Below, one piece after another: positions 1 through 10,576 of a DNA stretch of 64,000 nt. The DNA is from DASRHD01 sp035485575 (GTDB lineage: Bacteria; Verrucomicrobiota; Verrucomicrobiia; Opitutales; Opitutaceae), in contig DATHNW010000019.1 of assembly GCA_035485575.1 (NCBI GenBank), positions 106,619 to 170,618 on the forward strand, given 5' to 3'. Position numbers and translations under genes: made by a program. Position 1 is the first letter of the stretch; each line of letters opens with the position of its first letter. Below the pieces are notes generated by a model, which had not been told where the DNA came from, did not search any database, and worked only from the letters and a program-made list of their open reading frames with translations.

Positions 1-371
1 ATTCGCCCACCGTCCGCACGGATGAAACCAATTGGAATGACAATGATGACGCCATCACGATTGCCCACGAATTCGGCCACATGCTGGGCAATCCCGACGA
101 GTATCGCATTCCCGGAAGGAATATCGACATCTCGCGCCGGTCCGGCCTCAGCCGCTCCGAGCGACGGCGTTCGAGCTGGGAGGGAATTTATGGCGAAAGG
201 CGCCCCGCCCATCAGGGCGGCTATAACGCGCCCAACAGCATCATGAGCGATACGGCGGTCGCCAACACCGCCACCCTCGTTCCCCAGCCGCGCCACGTGC
301 AAAGCATCCTTCATTTTTTCAATGCTCGCCTGCTGCAGTCAAATGAGGCCCAGTTTCGTCTCGGCCCCTGA
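1..371 (+). CDS. Zinc metallopeptidase-like protein, C-terminal part (5' end outside window)
   Basis: The open frame enters from the left edge (frame of base 3) and stops at 369-371. It carries HEFGHMLGNPDEY at about 66-107, an HExxHxxGxxD zinc-binding helix as in metzincin-type peptidases. Further on, NSIMSD resembles a Met-turn. No start is visible, so the domains upstream are unknown. The stop lies 5 nt before the ATG of the DUF4157-AHH toxin, so the two are probably cotranscribed and functionally linked, for example in processing or release of the toxin; that role is inference. It could equally be the C-terminus of a second DUF4157-type effector. Peptidase family assignment rests on the motif alone. 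Confidence 0.7.
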   Translation, partial: SPTVRTDETNWNDNDDAITIAHEFGHMLGNPDEYRIPGRNIDISRRSGLSRSERRRSSWEGIYGERRPAHQGGYNAPNSIMSDTAVANTATLVPQPRHVQSILHFFNARLLQSNEAQFRLGP

Positions 372-376
372 CTGCC

Positions 377-2788
377 ATGCCCCGCGCCGCTGCTCCCGCT
401 TCCTCAAAAAAATCGCCGGCCAAATCCGGGATGCAAACTTCGGCGTCGCGTCATTTGAAAGGCAACACTCCCCGTTCCTTGCCCCCCGCCTCTCCCGGCA
501 TGGCCGCCTGTCCGTGCGGCGGAGGATGTCCGCGATGTGTCGATACAGCCACACACGTGAATGCCGCTCTTGCTTCGCCGGCAGTCACCCTTGATCCCGG
601 GGAACTGGCCCGCATTGGAAACGGATGGCCGGCCCATCTGCCAGCGCCGCAATTTCATACTGGGGCGGCAGCCGCGCGTTCTGCCCAGCTGCTCGGCGCG
701 CACGCCTACCAAAGCGGCCCACATCTTGTCTTCGGCTCCGGCCAGTATCGCCGCGGCACTCCTGCAGGCGACCAGTTGCTTCGTCATGAGCTTGCACACG
801 TGGCTCAGAGCGATGGACGCAGTCCAACCCGCCACCGGATCGTCCCCAAAAACGATCAGACCGAATTTGCAGCCTCCACCTTTGCGGCCGATCCTCACGC
901 TTCGCTCACCACACTGGCAACCGCCGCGGCCGCTCCGACCGGCCTGCGACTCGAGCGCAATCCACAGCTCGATGAGGCGCTCCACCGCGTCCGCCAGATT
1001 CCCCTCGTTTATACAGATGCCGCCACCGTTGATGAGATCCTTTCCCGCATGGGAAGCATTGATTTGGCCGACCGGGATAATTCCGAACCGTTGCTGACCG
1101 TTGTCATGTCCTCTTTCGGACTGCGCGTATTTGACGCCTTGAATGCGCGATTGGGCGGCGCCGCAGAAAGCAGCTCTGCCACCGCCCCAGCCACTCATTC
1201 CGCCCCGCCCGCTCCCCACGGCCCGGCAGCCGCTCCCGCCCACGCCGCCGACATCCAGGCGCTGGCCACCGTCGCGCGCGCCAGGCCGGACCTGTCCGGC
1301 CACATACAGGATGCGCTGGCGATCACCGGATTTGCACTCGGCTTTCTTGATGGCGCGCAGGCCGAGATTCCACCTGAGGCATTTGCCAATCTCGACCGCG
1401 AGACCCGCGAATCGCCCGCTACGTTTGAACTCGGCAACATGGCCGGCCTGATCGCTGGCGCGGGCCGTGAAGTCTGGGGCGCCATTGAGGGATTGATCGA
1501 GCTGGCCGGTTTTCTGGCCTCGCTGACTCCCGGGGGACTCATGCACCGGGCCATGGATGAAGCGGTGGCCTACGCCAGCGATCCGGGGGGATATACGCAG
1601 CGGCGCGCAGAGGAAGCCCGACAGGCGCGCGATATTGCGATGGCGCTCATTCAACTCGCCCAAACTATTCATGACGACCCGGCATTCCTGCTGGTGCACG
1701 GGAACGAACTCGGGCTCATCGTCGGTCATCAGGCCGGCCAGTGGTTCACGGATGATTTCATGCACCGCAGCACATTCGACAAAGGTGAAACCATCGGTGA
1801 AATCGAGGGGCGGGTCATCATTGAGATCGCAATGCTTTTTATCGGTCCGGAGGAATGGGTGGCACGGGGAGGCGCAGTCATCGGTGAAGGCGTCCGCATA
1901 GGCGGCGAGCTCATGGAGGCCGTGCGCGTCGCCATGGAAGGCATCCCTGCCTTGCGCCGCATCATGGAAGCCCGCGGTCTGGTGCGTGCCGCCGAGGACA
2001 CTGTCGAGGCCGGGCGGGCCGTGGGCGGCGCAGGACATGTGATCGAGGATCTGAGCCAGGTAACGCACGGCACCAGCGAACTCGCCCATGCCGGGGAAGG
2101 TGCCGGCGACGCCGCGCGCACCACCGAGCACGCAGCTGGGGATGCGCGGGACAACGTCATCGATCTCCAGGCCGAGCGTGAACGGCGGGCGGCACTGGCA
2201 CGTGCGCGCACCCAGCAGGTCGCACGGCGCCAACGTCTGGCCGCCGGCGCCGAAGGTGATACCCCCATGGCCAGCGCGTTCGATGATGAGGAGATCGCCG
2301 AGGTTATGCAGCAGGAACAATCACGCGGGGTGGACAGCGATCGGGCCCTTGATCCTGGTGACCTCAATGAGCCTCGCTCTTCCCGCCATGCCCGGCTCGG
2401 CGATGCCAGCCTTGGCTCACCCTCGGAAATCCTTGGCCGCCGGCTTCGCGCCGCCGGCTTTGATCCGCCGGGGCCCGGTTACGAGGCCCATCACATCATC
2501 CCGATCGACGATCCGCGCGCCGCCCACCTGCAGGAACTGCTTGAATCCAGAGGCATTGACATCAATTCGCCCGATAATGGCGTGTGGCTGCCACGCGGAG
2601 CCGACACCCCCAATGTCGGCGGCGAGTTTCGCCATGAATTCACCTTCGACGACGAATATTTCGAAACCATCAATGAAATCCTCACGGCCCCGACCGAATC
2701 AGGCCGCCCGCCCAGCACGCCCACGCTCCGCCTGCGGCTGCGCAACATGCGCACACAAATGATGAGCGGCCGGATGCCCTCGCTCTGA
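377..2788 (+). CDS. Polymorphic toxin: N-terminal DUF4157 domain, C-terminal AHH nuclease
   Basis: 803 residues. A Cys cluster CPCGGGCPRC lies at 45-54. Residues about 93-145 match DUF4157, including SGPHLVFGSGQY and an HELAH zinc-peptidase motif at 137-141; this domain is frequent in cargo of extracellular contractile injection systems and related secreted effectors. Residues about 300-530 form Gly/Ala-rich amphipathic or weakly hydrophobic helices, typical of pre-toxin regions. The last 103 residues begin GYEAHHIIPIDD (AHH at 704-706), with a downstream NGVWLPRG segment and H753, as in the AHH family of HNH/Endo VII nucleases. It is therefore predicted to cut nucleic acid in a target cell. 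No immunity gene follows: the next gene is convergent lepB, 5 nt away. The domain calls come from motifs read by eye; the delivery route is unknown. Confidence 0.85.
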   Translation: MPRAAAPASSKKSPAKSGMQTSASRHLKGNTPRSLPPASPGMAACPCGGGCPRCVDTATHVNAALASPAVTLDPGELARIGNGWPAHLPAPQFHTGAAAARSAQLLGAHAYQSGPHLVFGSGQYRRGTPAGDQLLRHELAHVAQSDGRSPTRHRIVPKNDQTEFAASTFAADPHASLTTLATAAAAPTGLRLERNPQLDEALHRVRQIPLVYTDAATVDEILSRMGSIDLADRDNSEPLLTVVMSSFGLRVFDALNARLGGAAESSSATAPATHSAPPAPHGPAAAPAHAADIQALATVARARPDLSGHIQDALAITGFALGFLDGAQAEIPPEAFANLDRETRESPATFELGNMAGLIAGAGREVWGAIEGLIELAGFLASLTPGGLMHRAMDEAVAYASDPGGYTQRRAEEARQARDIAMALIQLAQTIHDDPAFLLVHGNELGLIVGHQAGQWFTDDFMHRSTFDKGETIGEIEGRVIIEIAMLFIGPEEWVARGGAVIGEGVRIGGELMEAVRVAMEGIPALRRIMEARGLVRAAEDTVEAGRAVGGAGHVIEDLSQVTHGTSELAHAGEGAGDAARTTEHAAGDARDNVIDLQAERERRAALARARTQQVARRQRLAAGAEGDTPMASAFDDEEIAEVMQQEQSRGVDSDRALDPGDLNEPRSSRHARLGDASLGSPSEILGRRLRAAGFDPPGPGYEAHHIIPIDDPRAAHLQELLESRGIDINSPDNGVWLPRGADTPNVGGEFRHEFTFDDEYFETINEILTAPTESGRPPSTPTLRLRLRNMRTQMMSGRMPSL

Positions 2789-2793
2789 ACCCG

Positions 2794-4095
2794 TCAATGG
2801 GCCGGACCCCAGCGGCGCGTGAGCGGATAGTAGATGAACAACGGCCGGCCGACGACGGCTCCCGCCGGCACATAGCCCCAGAAGCGGCCGTCGAGACTTT
2901 CCGGCGAGTTGTCACCCAGCGCCAAATAATATCCGGGTGGCACGGTCATGCTCTGGCCCGCGGACAGTGACTCAGCGTTGTAATAGCCGGGATAGCTGTC
3001 GATTTGCTGTGCCTCTTTTTGAAATGACGCCGCGCCCTCGATGGGCCGTCCGTTCCGATAAAGCACGGGCTGGCGGATTTCGAGCGTATCGCCGGGCACG
3101 CCGACCAGCCGCTTGATGAAATAGCTGCCCCGTTCCTTCTCGGGAATTCGCGGAATGTCATCCGTGCGAAAAACAAACCCGCTGCCGACCTTGGGCCGGA
3201 CAAAATGATAGCTGAAACGATCGACGAACAGCATGTCGCCGGCCAGCACGTCAAAGCTCATCACCGATTCGCCCGCCCTCACCGTTTTCCCGAGATTGAT
3301 GCGCCAGGCGCGCACGGCGTTGCCCGGGCTCAACTGATGAACGACCTGCTCGGCGCGGCCGCCCTGAACGTCATCATCCAATCGCCGCTCGAACGCCGCG
3401 TTGTCGCCGCCGAAGAAAACCCTCGCCATCAACTTGCCAAATTCAAGGTCGAAGTCCTCCGGCACATCCACGGCCACGGGCGTGTCGTTCACATAAAAGG
3501 TGTATTCGTGCACCGTGGTCGGAATGACGAGCCATTTGCGACTGCGCTTCTCCGTGAAGAGCGGCGTAAAGTTGTATCTTGAACTGTAGAAAAAATTCAT
3601 CGCCACTTCGCCCGACTGCGGTGCGATGGCTTCATGGTGCACCGCGCCGAACGTCAAGAAGCGCATCGTCTTCTTCAGGAACCCGGGATTTTCCTGCGGC
3701 GTTTGATAGACCTCCCCGGTCATGCCGTAGTAGCTCGGCCACATGGAATTCGTGGGAATCTGGAAGTTCGTCACGAAATACGCGCGGAAACCGAGCAGGA
3801 CGATGCCCGCCACGAGAAAAAACTCCACCCACTCGGTCAGCTCGCTTTTCGGATAAATCTTTCCTCCCGTGCGCCGCAGCACGGGCTCGAGGGCCTCGAC
3901 GCTCAGCTTGAGCTTTTCAGCCTCGGCACGCTGGCTGAGCTTGAGGCGGAGATCCTCGGTGCATTTTCCCAGCTCGGCGGACTCGGCGGTGCTGAGTTCG
4001 TCGCGGCGGTAGTTGAAGATTTTATCGGCCAGCTCGAGCCAGTGGGCGGCGCTGACGCGCATCCTTTTTTCCTGCGAGGTGAATAGTCCGAACAC
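2794..4095 (-). CDS. lepB: Signal peptidase I
   Basis: 433 residues, family S26. It cleaves signal peptides from exported preproteins at the cytoplasmic membrane. The sequence shows an N-terminal membrane segment (about 89-107), catalytic Ser117 in NSMWPSYYG, the Lys-containing box GSYFIKRLVGVPGD, and the C-terminal ALGDNSPESLDGR box. GTG is the start; an AAAGGAG Shine-Dalgarno sits 6 nt upstream. It is longer than the usual 250-320 residues: there is a charged N-terminal extension of about 80 residues and a large insertion between the Ser and Lys boxes. It lies 18 nt downstream of lepA, the classic lepA-lepB order. Confidence 0.95.
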   Translation of the reverse strand: MFGLFTSQEKRMRVSAAHWLELADKIFNYRRDELSTAESAELGKCTEDLRLKLSQRAEAEKLKLSVEALEPVLRRTGGKIYPKSELTEWVEFFLVAGIVLLGFRAYFVTNFQIPTNSMWPSYYGMTGEVYQTPQENPGFLKKTMRFLTFGAVHHEAIAPQSGEVAMNFFYSSRYNFTPLFTEKRSRKWLVIPTTVHEYTFYVNDTPVAVDVPEDFDLEFGKLMARVFFGGDNAAFERRLDDDVQGGRAEQVVHQLSPGNAVRAWRINLGKTVRAGESVMSFDVLAGDMLFVDRFSYHFVRPKVGSGFVFRTDDIPRIPEKERGSYFIKRLVGVPGDTLEIRQPVLYRNGRPIEGAASFQKEAQQIDSYPGYYNAESLSAGQSMTVPPGYYLALGDNSPESLDGRFWGYVPAGAVVGRPLFIYYPLTRRWGPAH

Positions 4096-4113
4096 GTGGC
4101 TCCTTTTCTGGAT

Positions 4114-5907
<1,794 letters not shown>

Positions 5908-5924
5908 ACTGCGCGAAGACTGAA

Positions 5925-6839
5925 TCAGGCCGCGGCCAGATCGGCAAACTCGCTGAAACTTTTCACCAGCCAGCTCTTTTCCGTGCGTCGCGCCAGGCCG
6001 GCCAGCACGCCGCCAGGCCCGAGCTCCCAGAACTGCGCCACACCCGCCGCCGCGGCACTGCGCATGCAGTCTTCCCATAGCACGGGTGACACGATCTGCT
6101 TCACGAGCGCGGCCTTGATCGCAGCAGGTTCACTGACGGACTGACCGGTCGTGTTGGTGAAAACGACAAAGCGCGGCACAGCAAAGGGGATTTCTTCCAA
6201 AAACGCAGCAAAGGCCGCGCGCGCGGGCTCCATCAGGCGGCTGTGGTAGGCGCCGGCCACCTTGAGGGAGATGACTTTCTTGATCCCGCGCTCTTTCGCC
6301 GCGCCGACGGCCGCTTCGACTTTCGCTTTTTCGCCGGAAACGATGATCTGGCCGGGGCCGTTGAAATTGGCCGCCTCGATGTCGAATTCACGGCAGAGTT
6401 CCGCGACTTTCGCATGCTCCTCGCCCATCACGGCGGCCATGCCGCCGTTCGTTTGCTCGCAGGCGAGCTGCATCAGCCGGCCGCGCTCGGCCACGATGCG
6501 CAGGCCGGTCGCAAAATCGAAAACCCCGGCTGCAGCCAGGGCGGTTACTTCGCCCAGCGAAAGGCCGAGCGCAAAATGAGGTTCACCGGCGGGCAGCTTT
6601 CCCAGTTCGCGCAACGCGGCCAGCAGGGCAAGGCCATGCACGAAAAGCGCGGGCTGGCAGACCTTCGTCTGCGTCAGATCGGCTTCCGGACCATCGAAAC
6701 TGACTTTCGCAAGATCCCAGCCGAGCACGGTGTTAGCTTCGTCATAGAGAGCGCGCGCCGCGGAAGATTGCTCGCAAAGCGTGCGGCCCATGCCGACTTT
6801 TTGAGCGCCCTGCCCGGCGAAAAGAAGTGCGAGTGCCAT
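5925..6839 (-). CDS. fabD: Malonyl-CoA:ACP transacylase
   Basis: 304 residues. It transfers malonyl from CoA to acyl carrier protein for fatty-acid elongation in the cytosol. Sequence marks are the N-terminal LLFAGQGAQ, the nucleophile elbow GLSLGEVTA with Ser94, VCQPALFVHGLAL, and AGAYHSRLM with the catalytic His. ATG at 6837-6839 is preferred over an in-frame TTG two codons upstream because the family begins right before the FAGQGAQ strand. No other fab gene is adjacent; lepA starts 17 nt after its stop. Confidence 0.95.
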   Translation of the reverse strand: MALALLFAGQGAQKVGMGRTLCEQSSAARALYDEANTVLGWDLAKVSFDGPEADLTQTKVCQPALFVHGLALLAALRELGKLPAGEPHFALGLSLGEVTALAAAGVFDFATGLRIVAERGRLMQLACEQTNGGMAAVMGEEHAKVAELCREFDIEAANFNGPGQIIVSGEKAKVEAAVGAAKERGIKKVISLKVAGAYHSRLMEPARAAFAAFLEEIPFAVPRFVVFTNTTGQSVSEPAAIKAALVKQIVSPVLWEDCMRSAAAAGVAQFWELGPGGVLAGLARRTEKSWLVKSFSEFADLAAA

Positions 6840-6884
6840 GTGCAAAGGACTCGTTTAATCGCCGGGCGGCGAAAAAACCAAGCC

Positions 6885-7733
6885 CTAAAAGCGATTCTTC
6901 AACTGGGGAAAATATTTGTCGTTGTCGTCAGTGGGCGCAAAGGGCGGCGGCACGGCAGGCGGGGGGGCAGCCGGCGCCACCATCGGCGATGGAGGCTGGG
7001 GCGGACCGGCCGGTTCGAACGGCGCCACCGTCGTTGCGCCGGAAGGCGATGACAGCGCGTCAAAGGAAAGATCGGGGCCGGAGGACAAATAGAGATTCGG
7101 CTTCGTCCCGGTTGCGGCCGGCGAGCCCGGGATATTGAACAATTCGGTCGGAGCGGGAGAAGCCAGCGGCGCCACATTTGCGGCGATATCGTCATGCAGA
7201 TTTTCGGGTTGGATCGAAGAGGCGATGTCGCCACCGGCAGATTCCGAAGAAGGATGCACCAGCAGGGCGTGGTCTTGGGGCGTCATCCACTGCTCGAGAT
7301 ACGGCGTAAGCGGATTGCTCACGGCCGGAGTTTTTTGCGTCAACCCCGTCTCATCAGGCCGGTCGGCATTTTTTTGCGCGCTATCAGGCGAAGATTGATC
7401 CTTGTCGGCCGGCTTCTCGTCAGAAAGAAGCCTGTCCGACGGCTTTTTTTGCGCGTCCATGGCGTCAATCAGCCAATGGCTTTTGTCGTCCTTCGGCTTT
7501 TGCGCGGGAAGGACGACGGCGTTCAACCCCGGCCCGTTCGGCACCGGCATGGCAATGGGCGCGTTAATCGTGAGATGGACCGTGGAATCATCGCCAAGGA
7601 GGCCGTCCTTGCCGGCTTGCAGGGCCTGGAGGTCGTGACGGGCGGCGTCGAGCGGGGCGAAAGCGGATTCCTCCGCCCACGCCCATCCGGCAACGAGCAG
7701 CCAGCAGAAGAAAAATTTTGCGGGCCAGCACAT
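6885..7733 (-). CDS. Secreted Pro-rich protein of unknown function
   Basis: 282 residues. The N-terminus MCWPAKFFFCWLLVAGWAWAEE looks like a signal peptide cleaved after the AWA motif. The rest is Pro/Ala/Asp-rich and low in predicted globular content, with a polyproline stretch near the C-terminus (about 240-265). No domain was recognised. It begins 26 nt after the stop of the pilT-like gene on the same strand, so it may be an envelope accessory of type IV pili; that is inference from position only. Confidence 0.75.
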   Translation of the reverse strand: MCWPAKFFFCWLLVAGWAWAEESAFAPLDAARHDLQALQAGKDGLLGDDSTVHLTINAPIAMPVPNGPGLNAVVLPAQKPKDDKSHWLIDAMDAQKKPSDRLLSDEKPADKDQSSPDSAQKNADRPDETGLTQKTPAVSNPLTPYLEQWMTPQDHALLVHPSSESAGGDIASSIQPENLHDDIAANVAPLASPAPTELFNIPGSPAATGTKPNLYLSSGPDLSFDALSSPSGATTVAPFEPAGPPQPPSPMVAPAAPPPAVPPPFAPTDDNDKYFPQLKNRF

Positions 7734-7759
7734 GTCAGAATCGGCCAGCAGGAACCGGT

Positions 7760-8839
7760 TCAGCTTTTAAGGAAAATACCCTTCAGGTTCATTTCCAGCG
7801 CTTGGGGATTGGGCGAGAATTTGAGGCCGTCGTTCTTGCTGATTTTGCCGCCCTTGATGAGGCGGTAAAGATCCTGGTTGAAGGAAAGATTTCCAGCGTC
7901 GCCGGATTCGAGCATGCCCTGAATTTTATCGAACTGGCCCTCCAGGATGAGGTTTCGCACCACGGCATCGGCCTGCAGGATTTCCAGCGCCGGCATGCGG
8001 CCCCCGCCTTCGAGGGCGGGAATAAGCTTCTGGCAGATGATGCCGCGGAGCGCGCCGGCGATCTGGCGGCGGGCCTGCACCTGCTGTTCGGGCGGAAAAA
8101 ACTCGAAAAGGCGGGTGATGGACTGTTGCACGGTGGCCGCGTGCATCGTCGAGAAAACAAGGTGGCCCGTCTCGGCGGCCGAGATGGCGGTTTCAAAGGT
8201 GATGCGGTCGCGCATTTCACCGATGAGGATGATGTCGGGGTTCTGGCGGAGCACGGACTTGATCGCCGCCTCGAAGTCGGGTACGTCAAGGCCGATTTCG
8301 CGCTGATTGAAGACCGACTTGTCGTCCTGAAAGGTGAACTCGATGGGATCCTCGATTGTGACAATATGGCGGTCGAGGTTTTGATTTATCCAGCCGAGCA
8401 TGGCCGCCATGCTTGAACTTTTGCCGGAGCCGGTGGCGCCGCAGACAAGGAGGATGCCATCCTTGGCCTGGGAAAGCTTGATCAGCGGCTCGGACTGAAG
8501 GTGAAGCTCGTCGAACGAGGGCACGCGGCTTTTGACGTGACGGAAAACAACGCTCGTCGTGCCGCGCTGCTGGAAGGCGTTCACACGAAAACGCCCGATG
8601 CTATCCGCCGTGTAGGCAAAGTCGATCTGGCCGTCCTTTTCCCATTGCTGCTTGAAAACGCGCGGAACCTTCTGATCAACGAATTCCTGCACTTCCGCGC
8701 CGGTAAACGGATCCATGTCGACCGGCTTGAGCCGCCCGCCGAGACGGACGTAGCCCGGCTTGTTGGATTTTATGATAATGTCGCTCGCGCCGCTCTCGAC
8801 GGCGAGCTTCAGGAGATCGTTGAAAACTTCAATGTTCAT
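7760..8839 (-). CDS. PilT/PilU-family type IV pilus retraction ATPase
   Basis: 359 residues. It is a hexameric motor ATPase at the inner-membrane base of type IV pili that powers retraction and twitching. Walker A GATGSGKSS starts at 134; the Asp box is VTIEDPIEF, Walker B is ILIGEMRD, and the His box is TGHLVFSTMHAA. An N-terminal PAS-like region (ASDIIIKSNKPGYVRLGG) is as expected. The C-terminal AIRNLI-type helix is degenerate (AVVRNLILEGQFDKI), so PilT and PilU cannot be separated by eye. No other pil gene is in the window. Confidence 0.93.
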   Translation of the reverse strand: MNIEVFNDLLKLAVESGASDIIIKSNKPGYVRLGGRLKPVDMDPFTGAEVQEFVDQKVPRVFKQQWEKDGQIDFAYTADSIGRFRVNAFQQRGTTSVVFRHVKSRVPSFDELHLQSEPLIKLSQAKDGILLVCGATGSGKSSSMAAMLGWINQNLDRHIVTIEDPIEFTFQDDKSVFNQREIGLDVPDFEAAIKSVLRQNPDIILIGEMRDRITFETAISAAETGHLVFSTMHAATVQQSITRLFEFFPPEQQVQARRQIAGALRGIICQKLIPALEGGGRMPALEILQADAVVRNLILEGQFDKIQGMLESGDAGNLSFNQDLYRLIKGGKISKNDGLKFSPNPQALEMNLKGIFLKS

Positions 8840-8952
8840 CGTAAACTTGCGGGAACGTCCAAAAACAAGGTGGATTTTGTAGGTCGGTATGCTTTGTTCG
8901 GCAAGGTCTCTTTGTATCAGAAGGCATTTTTTGACACGGTTTTCCGTTTTCC

Positions 8953-9840
8953 ATGAAGCTCCGTCCCCTCACTGGCGCCATCACCGCCCTCGTCACGCCG
9001 TTCAAACACGGCCAGGTCGCCTACGACGATCTGGCCAGGCTCGTTGATTTCCAGATCAAAAACGGTATCAACGGCCTCGTCCCGGTCGGAACCACGGGCG
9101 AATCGCCGACGCTCTCCAACGAAGAGCACCTGGACGTCATCCGGGCGGTCATCGCCGCGGCGCGCGGACGCGTGCCGGTGCTGGCCGGAACCGGCTCAAA
9201 CTCCACGCACGAGGCGATCGAGCTCACCCGCCTGTCGCACGAAGCCGGCGCCGACGGGGTGCTGGTGGTCGCGCCCTATTACAACAAGCCGAGCCAGGAA
9301 GGCATTTTCCGCCACTATTGTGCGCTGGCCGAGACCACCGACCGGCCCATCGTGTTGTATTCGATTCCTAGCCGCTGTGGCGTGGAGATCAGCGTATCCG
9401 TCGTCGAGCGGCTGCGCGCAAAGTATCCACATATTCGTTACATCAAGGAATCGGGCGGCACGGTGGACCGGGTGGACCAGCTCAAGCAGGCGCTCGGTCG
9501 CGACATCACCGTGCTCAGCGGCGACGATTCGCTCACCCTGCCCTTCATGTCCGCCGGCGCCGAGGGTGTCATCAGCGTGGCCTCGAACCTTCTGCCGCGT
9601 GAAATCGCCCAGCTGGCGGGATTCGCCCTCGCCAATGATTATGCCAAGGCCACCAAGCTGCACCGCCGGCTCTATCCGCTTTCCAAGGCGCTCTTCATCG
9701 AGCCCAACCCCGCGCCGATCAAGGTTGCCCTGGCGCGCGCCGGGATCATCGGTTCGCCCGAGGTCCGCCTGCCGCTCTGCGAAATGAGCGCAGCCAACCT
9801 AAAGATCCTCAATGGCGTCCTCGCCGCGCTCGGAAAGTAA
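8953..9840 (+). CDS. dapA: 4-hydroxy-tetrahydrodipicolinate synthase
   Basis: 295 residues. It condenses pyruvate with aspartate semialdehyde at the first committed step of lysine/diaminopimelate synthesis. Present are GTTGE at 46-50, the proton-relay Tyr in VLYSIPSRCG (Y136), and the Schiff-base Lys165 in YIKESGG. It opens a compact plus-strand operon dapA-dapB-ruvA, with dapB starting 4 nt after its stop. The 113-nt gap to the divergent pilT-like gene must hold its promoter. Confidence 0.97.
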   Translation: MKLRPLTGAITALVTPFKHGQVAYDDLARLVDFQIKNGINGLVPVGTTGESPTLSNEEHLDVIRAVIAAARGRVPVLAGTGSNSTHEAIELTRLSHEAGADGVLVVAPYYNKPSQEGIFRHYCALAETTDRPIVLYSIPSRCGVEISVSVVERLRAKYPHIRYIKESGGTVDRVDQLKQALGRDITVLSGDDSLTLPFMSAGAEGVISVASNLLPREIAQLAGFALANDYAKATKLHRRLYPLSKALFIEPNPAPIKVALARAGIIGSPEVRLPLCEMSAANLKILNGVLAALGK

Positions 9841-9844
9841 TCCC

Positions 9845-10576
9845 ATGCCGCTCACCATCCTCCTCAACGGGGCCAAGGGCCGCATGGGCCAGGCCATCCT
9901 CGCAGCCGCGCCCGGGCTCCGTGTTGCCATCGGCGCGGCGGTCGATACCGGCGACGATGCGCCCGCCGGCGTCAAGCGGTGCGATGCCATCGTCGACTTC
10001 AGTTCCCCCTCCGCCACCGCGCATTTGCTCGAACTGGCGATCGCCCAGCACAAGCCGATCATCATCGGCACCACCGGCCACACCGTGGCGGAAAAAAAGA
10101 AGCTCCTGACCCTCGCCGCGCGCGTGCCCTGCGTCTGGGCGGGAAATTTCTCGGTGGGCGTGAACCTGCTCTTTGCGTTGACGCGAAAGGCCGCGCACGT
10201 GCTCAACGCCGAATACGATGCCGAGGTCATCGAGATGCACCACCGTTTCAAGAAGGACGCGCCCAGCGGCACGGCCGCACGGCTGCTCGAAATCATCCTG
10301 GAGGAGCGCAAGCTCAACCCTGCCGCCGCGCGCCATGGACGCTCCGGCCTCACCGGCGAGCGCACCGCACGCGAAGTCGGCGTCCATTCGCTGCGCGGCG
10401 GCGACGTGGTGGGTGACCACACCGTCATGTTCGCTGCGCTCGGCGAGCGCCTCGAGCTCACGCACAAGGCCTCGGACCGCAGCATCTTCGCCCGCGGGGC
10501 GTTGCGCGCCGCGCAATGGGTGGTCAACCAGCCGCCCGGCGTCTACGACATGCAGGACGTGCTCGGTTTGAAATGA
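9845..10576 (+). CDS. dapB: 4-hydroxy-tetrahydrodipicolinate reductase
   Basis: 243 residues. It performs the NAD(P)H-dependent reduction following DapA. Features are the N-terminal nucleotide-binding GAKGRMGQAI, GTTGHT, the substrate-binding EMHHRFKKDAPSGTA (catalytic His/Lys), and ERTAREVGVHSLRGGDVVGDH. ATG at 9845 is preferred over an upstream in-frame start inside dapA, since the Rossmann strand then begins at residue 3. Its stop overlaps the ruvA start (ATGA). Confidence 0.97.
   Translation: MPLTILLNGAKGRMGQAILAAAPGLRVAIGAAVDTGDDAPAGVKRCDAIVDFSSPSATAHLLELAIAQHKPIIIGTTGHTVAEKKKLLTLAARVPCVWAGNFSVGVNLLFALTRKAAHVLNAEYDAEVIEMHHRFKKDAPSGTAARLLEIILEERKLNPAAARHGRSGLTGERTAREVGVHSLRGGDVVGDHTVMFAALGERLELTHKASDRSIFARGALRAAQWVVNQPPGVYDMQDVLGLK

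Noticed and set aside
404..2320. Long minus-strand open frame opposite the toxin gene
   Set aside because: It reads as a high-GC shadow: no domain, Cys/Gly/Arg-rich composition, and the opposite strand carries clear DUF4157 and AHH motifs.
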